From Onchidella celtica (Eukaryota > Mollusca > Gastropoda > Systellommatophora > Onchidiidae): a stretch of DNA of 64,000 nt. Where the stretch lies: NCBI GenBank assembly GCA_963931925.1, contig OZ007569.1, forward strand, positions 61,621,050-61,685,049, read 5' to 3'. The notes under the pieces are model-generated. The model worked only from the letters and a program-made list of their open reading frames with translations, searched no databases and was not told the origin of the DNA. The position numbers and the translations under genes were made by a program. Shown one piece after another: positions 55,491-64,000 of this stretch. Each line of letters opens with the position of its first letter. The first letter of the stretch is position 1.

Positions 55491-58400
55491 TTCTTCTGTG
55501 CACTTCGATTGTTTCCCCCTTGTTCACATTTTCCGGTTCACGTGATAGCCCTACATTCCAGGTGGTCCCATTTCTGCACCATTTCCCCCTCCCCCCCCCC
55601 CTTTTTTTTTATGTCAAACCGCCCACAACTTTGAACTATTTGTCGTGAAGCAAGCAGTGGCCTTTGACCTATTCCTAAACCCCGAAGGTTTTAACATCAG
55701 TCAAGTGGTCAAGTTGGATTACATCTTCATTTTAAATGAATCTTGTCTGATTATCTCAAAAAGGAAAGTAAAACTTTCCAAAGTGAGGACTGGGTTTAAA
55801 TGCCAGAAAAAAAAATAATTTTTTTTTCACACAACCAGTTTAACGTGGGCTATGTCTGTGTCACTAGAATGTCAGTACATTTATCCATTTCTTCTAGACA
55901 GTCCATTTCTGTAGTTATCTCCACCTCCCGCCATTTCGTTTCTGTCTAGGTGCATGACTGCTTTGTATAAACATCGGGCATGGTAAGAAATGTCAGGTCT
56001 TTTGTAGTTATCAATCAACATGTGAGAATTTATCAGCAAAATTATTGAAGGAGGGAAGAAAGAAAATGGTGGTTAAGTTATCGCTTTGCACAGCCGTTCG
56101 ATTTAGGGCACGGTAAAGTAAGCCAGGCAAATAAATAATCTGGCATATTTTGTTGATGTTTTATTTGATGTTTTATTTTTCATTTCTTTGTTAGATATGC
56201 CGTTGGAGTATATAGCGATGTGTTGTGAGGAACGCACGTGTTTTTTTTTTCCCCACAAGACATGAAATCGAGATCTTCATATTAAGTACTTAAATGAAGC
56301 TCGTTCATAACTGTCATAAATGCAATATTGCTTGTGATAGAAATGCGATAGAAACGAGTGGAGATCATTAAAGTCGCAGTTAAGATTTTCATTTCTATTT
56401 GGAATTCTGCCATTGTCTGCATATCTTGAGACTGTTGTGCCAGATCTACAGAATTGTTGTTGTTGTTGTTGACATGATTGTTGACATTGGACACGCTACC
56501 CTGTTTTCACTCTTTACATTGTTAATAGTTTCTGTTAAGTAATGGCAGTTTCACAGTCTCGGCAGAAACTTACTTATCTCATGTTTTGCAGCTCATACAA
56601 GGGCACAAGATGATATAACACCCGGCTACCTATCTCAGCTTGAATAAACTGACTGTCTTCTCTCCGGATTTAAACTTTTCTTAACTCTCGTCCGGTGCAC
56701 ATACCTTATCTGTTTTGTGGTCAGTCTTCCTCACTTTTATTTCCTATCGTTTTTCCAACTTGAAGTGGAGAAGGGACGAGATGATTTCTTTATGTTTAAA
56801 ACATGTCCTAGACCAGGCCTAGCCCGTCCATCTCATGTGTTTGAGAAGATTTCTGACCTTTCACTTTTTACATATATATGCCTTACTTCGCTTTCGTCAC
56901 GAGCTCAGAACTCACCTTGAACATCTGCCTTAGGATCCTCTCAATCTGTTCCCTGTCTTTGTACACAGGTAGTACATCGTGGATCTCCGCATGTTTCTGA
57001 TTTCCTAAGAACTGCCGCCGGAAAGGTGAATTTTGTAGAGATTTCTTGATCGTTGCCACGACCAGTCCATGACGTAAATCTCGAGATGTTGGGGGTCTTC
57101 AGGTTGTTTCAGACATTCTCTTGTTAATATACATTTCTTCTTTGTTTCTGATTTCGGTCTTTTTGTGGCTTCTGGCCTACGTCATTCTCCTGTCCTTGTG
57201 TACTAATGGTTTACAAACGCATCTACATCCGTGGATTCCCAAGAGCAGCAAATATAGCAGTACAAAAAGACAGTAAACAGCATTGACTTTGACCGTACAG
57301 TAAACAATACTGGCGGTGAGACGAACAAACGTTTTCTACTGAACCTACATTATCGGCGATAGTCTATCTACCCTTCATTACCAAAACCACAAATGTTGGT
57401 CTTTATATTTATATACTACACGTACTGCCACGATTGCAGTAGCGTTGCACACATCGCCAGGGCGCATCAATATACATCAATCATTCCCCCAAAGTTTTGA
57501 GCTCCTAAAATTTCCCAATCATTTCCAAATATTGAGCAGCTGCGCGCAGTCCTAATAACGCGTAACTAGATCTATGTCCTACAGAACACACAGCACATTA
57601 CGAGGTCCTGGGGCCTCCTTTTCTCGCTAGTTTATGGTCTTGACTTTTTTTTTTTAATCCGCCTCCCGGCCCCGAGCACTTTGGCCTCATGTTCACCAGC
57701 TGATGTGGCCACCTGCATCTGTGTCTTCCGTAGGAATGGAAAGTTCTGGAGCCCGAGTTTTGATGAGGGTGGACTGAAAGAAAAAAAAATGCCAATAGTC
57801 AATGGCAACACACATTCTTGGTCCTCATTGTTTGAAAGTGCGGCTCGTCCAAAGTTTGTGGGAAACAAACTAGGTCCCGTTTATAAATCTAGTACAGTCT
57901 TTTCAGCTGTTGGATTAAAATGAAAGATGGAAAACAGTGCCCAAAGAAATCCATTGATAGACTACACACATTATTTTAAACCAGAAAGCCGAGGATGAAT
58001 GGACAAACATCACTCAGAGCACATTCATCTTGAGGCAAAACTGTTGCACTTCCGTGTTGGAAAAATAAGCTTACCTTTGTACGTGTCCCTGTGTTTCCAT
58101 TGCTTGAAAACGCCTGTGCACGAACGTAAGGGCGTATAGCTCGGTGGTAATATTTGAGTGGGTAGGTCGTTAATGTTCACTCGATACGGGATCTTCAGAA
58201 GCAGAAAGAGACACCTTTCCTGGTAACTGGATCTTGAGAACAAATCCAAAATGCAGTACGCTAAACAGATTGGTATGATATCTGTGGTTTTAAGATTTTT
58301 GGGGTTATTCAGGAAATAGGAAAAACGGAAGTGCAAATCTGAGTTTGAGACAATAGAGATAGTTAAACAGAGGCCTGGTGACATAAAAGAGAAGACAAAA

Positions 58401-59521
58401 TCTCCACAGAAATAGCTGAATGCAACCTTGATTTTTATGCGACAAAAAACTCAGTGGAATGCCAAAGGGAAATGTCAAGGTGTAAACGAAATGACTCAAA
58501 CATTCTGCCCTCGGCAAATAGCCGATAGCCCTTGCAGGCAGGGAGTTCAAACACCCATCAAGCGGACTGACTAATAGAAACATCAACAAAGTTGAAAATC
58601 GGTCACGCAGGAAATAAAACTCTGTTCAAGCTCAGTGAATGTCCCGAACCAACAGGTGGAATTCATAAGTGCAACTGCATGTGTTTCAGTATCAGTTACA
58701 GGCTTCTTGGATCTGATTGTCCAGATTTAGAATGTCCGTATTTTGCAACTGTGCGCTGTCTATTTTTTTTATGAACTACGGGGGAAAAAAAGAATTGCGT
58801 CCTAGAACTTTATTAAGTATGGTTTCTTTGGTCCTGGTAAAGTTCATGAGATTTTCAAAACGTGCAACAAAATATTCTGCGTCTTATTTATTTATTTATT
58901 TGTTCTTTCATGAGAAAAAACTAAATATTGACAAATATATCTTATTTCGTTTTAGTGGCAGTTTATAACTACAAGGTGATGGAATCTTTACATGCCTGGG
59001 TACCTCGCGCCAAAGCAGACAGAAGTAAGATATACAACGGATACTCCCCCCCCCCCCTTCCACTTGTCTCGTTAACAAGGCTTTAGATCGTGTCCAGAGC
59101 TTTGTTTTTCTATTATTCGTCCCAGCGGATTTGGATGCAGATTTTACATTGTCTCAAAACATCAGTAAGTTGTTTTTGCACCCAGGAATTTCGTCTGATT
59201 TCTTTAACTCTTTGTGTCTTTGTCTGTCTTTGTTTGTCTTGAAATAATGTATTTGCGATCCAACTTTAGTTCATTCCAGGAAAGTGCACTTGGCTTAATA
59301 ATGCATATACCACTAAACGTATTGTCATGCTGTTATCGGGGCGTTTGATGATCGGGAACGTAGCCACCAGCGTCCACTGTCCCAAATTTTGAACGTTCAC
59401 AAGGACGAGTCAACAACAGAATCTATTTAGGTCTCTTCTATTGCGGCGCTAACGGCGTCCAGACAGCTGGGAAAATGTTTGACTAAGGTCTGCTGACGCC
59501 AGTGCTGCAAGGACACGCAAC
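55491..59521. other. Long non-coding stretch
   Basis: About 4 kb without a recognised gene. It has C11 at 55591-55601, a (ttg)n repeat near 56452-56470, T runs, (TTTA)n at 58883-58902 and C12 at 59046-59057. The longest frames (57681-57923 + and 58025-58384 -, 80 and 119 codons) contain no motif I can name. The first begins at TTG rather than ATG and I do not call either. Confidence 0.4.
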
Positions 59522-59674
59522 ATGACCAAAAGCAGAGCAGCCCATGAAACTTCCGAAGCTGACCCCCGGGACAAGCAGACCGGACACAGAAATCAAATAA
59601 AACACTACTACAAAGGGGAGGTTGTTTCTGGAGAGTGTGTGTGTGGGGGTGGGGAGTATACTTGTTTATTGTAA
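59522..59674 (+). CDS. Small open frame of 50 codons (doubtful)
   Basis: ATG at 59522 to TAA at 59672-59674. The first 33 residues are hydrophilic and protein-like (MTKSRAAHETSEADPRDKQ, then TGHRNQIKHYYKGE). The remainder crosses a GT/GGG-rich segment. gag|gttgtt after residue 33 is a weak possible donor. aataaa within the frame (near 59597) could alternatively be a polyadenylation signal. No family recognised. Confidence 0.14.
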   Translation: MTKSRAAHETSEADPRDKQTGHRNQIKHYYKGEVVSGECVCGGGEYTCLL

Positions 59675-60899
59675 ATTTGCACTTGCATCTGGTGCAATGA
59701 TTTCACACCCAGGGCGACAATGTTGACACCTACAATTCAGATTACAGTGTATTGTTATATTATAAAATTGGTGCTGCAGTCTTTGAATCATTGATCCCTG
59801 TGTAGATCTCAACCTTGACACACTGTAATAGACAAAACATAAGCGATGCTTTGAAATATGTTGTCTTTTTAAATATGTCTAAGATATAAGACATTTAATG
59901 CCAAATGTTTTGTTACTCTGACCTTTCGTGGTAATTAAAAAAAAAATAAAAAAATCATATCCCGGTACATCTGACATCTTTGCTATGAGTTAAATTGGAC
60001 AAGACGATATTGCAGATTTTAAAAGCTCCCGTGCGAGATTTCCTGATCTGTGGAAAATAATTAATTGTTACCATTTCTGTAAATTTTTTTTTTTTAAGTT
60101 TCTGACATTTGAATTTAAACTACAAGATTGAATATTTCCTGTGTTTTATTTCTATTTTACAAAGTTTACAGTACATCTTTTTTTAAAAAGCCCATGAGTG
60201 GACACTGTTCAGCACAAGAAAAAAGGTCGAATCTGTAAGTCTACAAAATCAATTTAACACTCTTTGTAAAGTTGCCAGTTTGCTTCTCGCATTTTACAGC
60301 AGTTTTTAACTGACATTGGACTCAACATTTGGATTTGTGGTTTACTTTCATTCTACTGGGAATGATTAATATTCTAGAATTGAGCTAGAAGGGGGTTAAT
60401 TCTAGTGCTCATTCTCTTCCAGTCCTTGCGCTGCAGCGTTGCCTTTCGCATGTCCCAGAATGGAACAAAAACGTGCAAAGGTTAACGAGGGAGGAAACAG
60501 TCATCATGATTTTTGTTTTGTTTTGGTAATTGCCAGTTGCATCCAATTGGCATACAGAGATAATGCAAGTGTAAAAACGTCGGTGTTTCTGGTGCTTTCA
60601 TCCGCCACTTTCCTGTTTGGTGTTCCTCGTGTATATCTATTGTATAATGGAATCTCTGTCGGAGATTTTGTTCCGTATAATCACTGATTGTGAGTTGTAA
60701 TTATGTAATCATTAGTAAGTAGTCTTTCTTCTGGCCGGAATCGACTTAGTGCCGTTGCTCTGCGTATTATACCACGAATATTTAATACTTTCTTTATCTG
60801 TGACCCTAATTGCTTAAATTCATAATCGCACCCTCATTAAATGTTCAATACCAAGATAGATTCGACACCAGCGCTATCTTGTTCACAGTGTCATAATAA
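59675..60899. other. AT-rich non-coding stretch
   Basis: No array or gene recognised. Confidence 0.5.
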
Positions 60900-61062
60900 C
60901 TCTCCCCCCCCCCCACCGCCTCCCCCCCCCCTCCTCCAGGCCTTTCTTTGCCAGTTCTTCCCAGAGACGCTACTGGTGAAAGCTCTTACTTACACCCCCA
61001 CCGCCTCACACAACCCCTCCCCCCCCCCCCCTACCCCCCTTTTTTTTTCCCATTTCCTTTTT
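60900..61062. repeat. C-rich tract with several long C runs
   Basis: C runs of 9-13 bp near 60904, 60921 and 61019 are interspersed with ctcctcc and ccaccgcctcc. The Pro-rich open frame is compositional. Confidence 0.85.
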
Positions 61063-61271
61063 CTTTCTTTCATCTGACCCACTCACCATTCCTGCCTTTG
61101 TGACTGACGCAAGTTATAATATAATTATTTGAACTTGTGAATTTTTTTTTGAAATTCTGAATTTTGTTGTCGCTGTCTCTCTTATTTTTTTTTATTTCTT
61201 AATTGCTGTTGCGCCATTTTGTTTATTAAAGAAGGAACTTTTTTGTTTTTGTTTTTTGGTCCCACTTCCAG
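61063..61271. other. T-rich stretch leading to a splice acceptor
   Basis: T-rich sequence ending in ttttggtcccacttccag at 61271. Confidence 0.4.
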
Positions 61272-61334
61272 GACATCTCCCTCCAGAATGACGCGGAAAC
61301 GCTAAACTTTCTTCGAATTATACCCAGGACATGA
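61272..61334 (+). CDS. Candidate terminal coding exon end, product unknown
   Basis: A strong 3' splice site (T-rich tract, tcccacttccag|g) is followed directly by an open frame reading DISLQNDAETLNFLRIIPRT and then TGA. If used in phase 0, this would be the C-terminus of a protein with the following about 120 bp as 3' UTR. In phase 1, which would match the donor at 33015, it would read GHLPPE then stop. No partner exon can be proved. The acceptor is better than the coding evidence. Confidence 0.22.
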   Translation, partial: DISLQNDAETLNFLRIIPRT

Positions 61335-61500
61335 GGAACAATAAGAGAAGTAAAGGCGTCTCCAAGTTCGTGCTAAATACCAGTGGCACTCCATTCCTAG
61401 CCAGCGCCTATACGGAAGCTGTTAGAAATAATTTAATTACATTCCCACAGTTGTAATGATTACAGGACGAAGAAGTAACCAACTTGGCTTTTGTTACTGC
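61335..61500. other. Possible 3' UTR or non-coding stretch
   Basis: Moderate GC, repeat-free, ending near acattcccacag at about 61440-61451, itself acceptor-like. Confidence 0.3.
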
Positions 61501-61524
61501 GTGAAAACGCATTGAGAAGTGATT

Positions 61525-61725
61525 ATGTTTCTTTTTTTTTGTTTTGTTTCTTTTTCTGTTTCTTTCTGCTGTCTGGGTTTCTTTTTGACTTCCCTGTTGC
61601 TTGTCTCTCTTTTCTTTTTAAGCTCGTTCTTTTATTTTGTTATATAATTATTCTTTTTAGTTGTTTTTTTTCTTTTCTTTTCTTTTCTTCTCTTTCTTTT
61701 TTTTTTCTTTCTTTTAAATTCTAGT
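61525..61725. repeat. T-rich low-complexity tract
   Basis: ttttctttctttt-type sequence with (ttttc)n near 61668-61690. The Phe/Leu-rich open frame is compositional. Confidence 0.85.
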
Positions 61726-61911
61726 TTGCTTGTAACCTGATTTTCCCGTCATATATCCACTTTCATACTTTCTCTCATTCTGTGCTGTTTTTCTCCGCCT
61801 ATCGAATTTATCAGACATTCAAATTTTGTACTTTAGACATTCTTTGCCATACATTTAGAGATTAAGACCGACAGAATAGACTGTTTATTTTCGTCATCTG
61901 AAGCTTTAAAC

Positions 61912-62019
61912 TGTCTGTCTATTCCTCTGTCTGTCTGCCTGCCTGTCCGTCCGTCCGTCCAGTCATCTATGTATCTATGTATCCGTCTGCCTATCTATCT
62001 ATCTATCTATCTATCTATG

Positions 62020-62088
<69 letters not shown>

Positions 62089-62105
62089 GTTTGTCTGTCA
62101 TTCTG
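61912..62105. repeat. Compound (CTGT)n-(CCGT)n-(CTAT)n array
   Basis: CTGT/CTGC units, then CCGT units, then about 25 CTAT units (61990-62088) with rare TGTA interruptions. The Tyr/Ile/Leu/Ser open frame is an artefact. Confidence 0.95.
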
Positions 62106-62370
62106 TCTGTCTTTTTGCCAGCCTGTCTGAATGTGTGTCTGACATTATCTGACCTCATCCAGTCTGTCTGCCTACAAATGATGCATGGTTTGGTTTATTT
62201 CATCAACAACTGTCTGTCTGCTCGTCTGTCTGTATGTCCTCCCTGTCTGTTGCGCCTCATGCCTGACTGCCGACCTGCCTGGAACTGTCATCTTGAACAC
62301 TTCTACACCCACCCACCTACACCTACCCACACATACCATTACACATACTCACACCCTCGCCTTGTTACTC
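62106..62370. repeat. CTGT-rich and CACC-rich low-complexity sequence
   Basis: Interrupted ctgtctgtctg at 62160-62245, then cacccacccacctacaccta at 62305-62325 and similar CAC units to 62355. No gene called. Confidence 0.75.
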
Positions 62371-62719
62371 ACAGACTCCTTCGCCCAGCGGCTGCACACA
62401 ATGCATGCCCCAAAATCTTGCGTTCTTGTGGAATTATTTTTTTTTACGTGGGTTGCCTCAGGCTGGAAAGAGTTAACCATTAACCTGCTACAGTTCTAGG
62501 AAACAGAAAACAAACTGTTGATTCAAATGGCACATGGCAAGGTACCAGAGTCTTCAAATTCAACAGGCTATTTTTTTCCTGTTTGAAGCAACGTTTATAA
62601 CACATTTAGCCGCAGTGTTATGAATTGCTAACCAAGAAATCAAAACATCCGTCAATGGTTAAACGAATTCTTTACTGGTTTGACGAACTCCCAGAGTCGA
62701 AGAAGTGGGTATTTCAAAG
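62371..62719. other. Plain non-coding stretch
   Basis: Nothing recognised. Confidence 0.5.
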
Positions 62720-62796
62720 CAGTAAGTAAGTAAATAGATAGATGGGTAAATAAATAAACAAATAAATGAATAAATAAATAAATAAATAAATACTTT
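62720..62796. repeat. (AAGT)n/(GATA)/(AAAT)n microsatellite
   Basis: aagtaagtaaatagatagat grading into aataaataaataaataaata. Confidence 0.93.
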
Positions 62797-63572
62797 CTCT
62801 GAGAATTAAAATCCTGGTAATATGAGAAAGTTAATGCAATCTTGATATGAGTAACCACTCTTAGAAGTCATTTTTTTTTTTTTTTACTGACACATGTTAC
62901 TTTTTTTAACAAAAAGTTTGAGTATAATTTTACCAGAAGAAAAGGAACTTTACTTTGGATTTTTAGAGATCAAGAATTCATCTTGGTTAGACACGATATT
63001 GGACACCTTGAAAGGAAAAACAAAGCAAGTTCACGTCATAGAATTTTTCCATTCTGTCCAGAACTGGATAGCGATTCACTGATAACGATCCTTGGGCCGA
63101 GGAAGGTTTATAGTTCTTTCAATTTATATCACCAGAAGATTGGTTTCGCTTTGAGGTCAACAAATGTTGATCCACTCCCGCCTCCCTCTTCAAAGCAAAC
63201 GACAAACATGGCTTCCGTTCCGTATTTTTTATTCGAAAACTTGTAGTTTTTATGTGTATACGATTTTTGTTTAACCTTTTTCTTTTCTTTGAGTGCGTCT
63301 TGTTAATCTAATTTTCCTTCTCACGTGAGTGTGGAGTTTGTCTTTCCATTGTTCTGCCATAAACAAATGTGCCAAAAAATCCAAGCTTTATGCCGAGTGT
63401 GTTTACTGTGGTACAGGTTTGTGTCTCAAGTGGGAAGGGGGGGTTTAGTGCTTACCACTTTCGTAATTAATGATAGCCTGTCGTTTTCAGTCATTCTTGT
63501 GAGCATCTGCATAATGATTCCCTGCCATTCTATTCAGTTTTCTGCAGATTAAGGGGACAGGATAATCGGTAC
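62797..63572. other. Plain non-coding stretch
   Basis: No gene recognised. Frames of 60-90 codons (62894-63082, 62983-63246) lack known motifs. Confidence 0.45.
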
Positions 63573-63822
63573 ATCGTGGGATATTTGCCATATTGTTGTG
63601 TGCGACATTTTGCGGATTTTGAGGTATTGTCATGAAAATGGTTCACTCACTCATAATTTTCCATTATGTACAAGTGTTATTTCAATCGGTTAAGAACTTC
63701 GAGGTAAGTGTTCGTGGCGTAATGTTGTCCTCTGATTTTCACGCAACTCGTCAAAGTTTGGAAACTCATTTTCTCGAAAAGACAAAAATGCACATACAAC
63801 AATATGGAAACTACCCGACGAT
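63573..63822. mobile_element. MITE family C, copy 2 (about 250 bp)
   Basis: Inverted ends: left atcgtgggatatttgccata, then ttgttgtgtgcgacatttt; right aaaatgcacatacaacaata, then tggaaactacccgacgat. These are terminal inverted repeats of about 40 bp with some mismatches. The whole element matches 48086-48325 in reverse orientation. No transposase. Target duplication not certain. Confidence 0.8.
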
Positions 63823-64000
63823 AATTATATCGAGGATACTGTAAGAGGCGTTATCACAGAGAATAGATCTTGTTATGAAACACTTTCTCACTTGAGTCTT
63901 ACATTATTGAATACTAAATGTTTTATCGGATTCTGAAATTAATGTCGATCTATTTAACTATTGGCATTCCAAAATATTAAAGAACTAGATGAGCTACCGG
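63823..64000. other. Plain AT-rich non-coding end of the window
   Basis: Nothing recognised. Confidence 0.5.

Noticed and set aside
58025-58384. 119-codon minus-strand open frame
   Set aside because: No recognised domain, no splice context, overlapping frames of similar length; likely chance.
1-64000. CRISPR array, operon, bacterial promoter or rRNA
   Set aside because: No spaced identical repeats with unique spacers, no compact coding, no rRNA-like sequence; the window is eukaryotic.
1-64000. Retroviral, LTR or Polinton fossils
   Set aside because: I saw no reverse transcriptase, integrase, capsid or long terminal direct repeats.

Overview
This 64 kb window looks like animal nuclear DNA, most likely from a marine mollusc or another lophotrochozoan. 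It is AT-leaning and contains no bacterial-style gene organisation. It carries many long microsatellites (GA, TCAC, CCAT/GGAT, GATA, GACA, ATT, CTAT), runs of 10-16 C or G, tRNA-derived SINE heads, miniature inverted-repeat elements and other dispersed repeats. The taxon is inferred from repeat style alone; I found no diagnostic protein.

I recognise no multi-exon gene. Almost every longer open frame lies inside a microsatellite or is random-looking. The best evidence for a real gene is on the + strand near 32.64-33.02 kb. This GC-richer patch looks like a 5' leader with a 22-codon upstream ORF, then an ATG in good context (cgccATG), 15 codons, and a consensus splice donor at 33015/33016. Weaker exon candidates are at 7325-7540 (+), 26964-27152 (-), 29284-29558 (-), 42973-43098 (+), 59522-59674 (+) and 61272-61334 (+, strong acceptor). 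None matches a family I can name with confidence. The window is probably intergenic DNA and/or very long introns around one gene start.

Layout: 0-5.3 kb is rich in simple and tandem repeats. 5.3-20.8 kb is non-coding with repeat family A, repeat family B, a 299-bp TA-flanked MITE and a tandemly duplicated tRNA-SINE. 20.8-31.6 kb is gene-poor with a possible conserved regulatory patch and weak exon candidates. 31.7-33.1 kb holds the putative first exon. 33-41.5 kb is quiet AT-rich sequence with two family A fragments. 41.5-52.3 kb is dense in tandem arrays (GATA/GGAT, 66-69-bp, 48-bp and 16-bp units) and also holds MITE copies. 52.3-64 kb is mostly plain non-coding sequence with C-rich tracts, a CTAT array and a second copy of MITE family C.

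The most interesting structures are four. (1) Repeat family A has five copies; one is a 280-bp fold-back copy bounded by a perfect 13-bp target-site duplication and carrying a possible decayed hammerhead-like core. (2) MITE family C has about 240-250-bp copies 15.5 kb apart in opposite orientation, with long terminal inverted repeats. (3) A separate element near 51.8-52.2 kb has about 35-bp inverted ends and an internal direct repeat. (4) A 16-bp tandem array repeats a 5'-splice-site-like sequence. I saw no retrovirus, LTR element, Polinton or toxin fossil.
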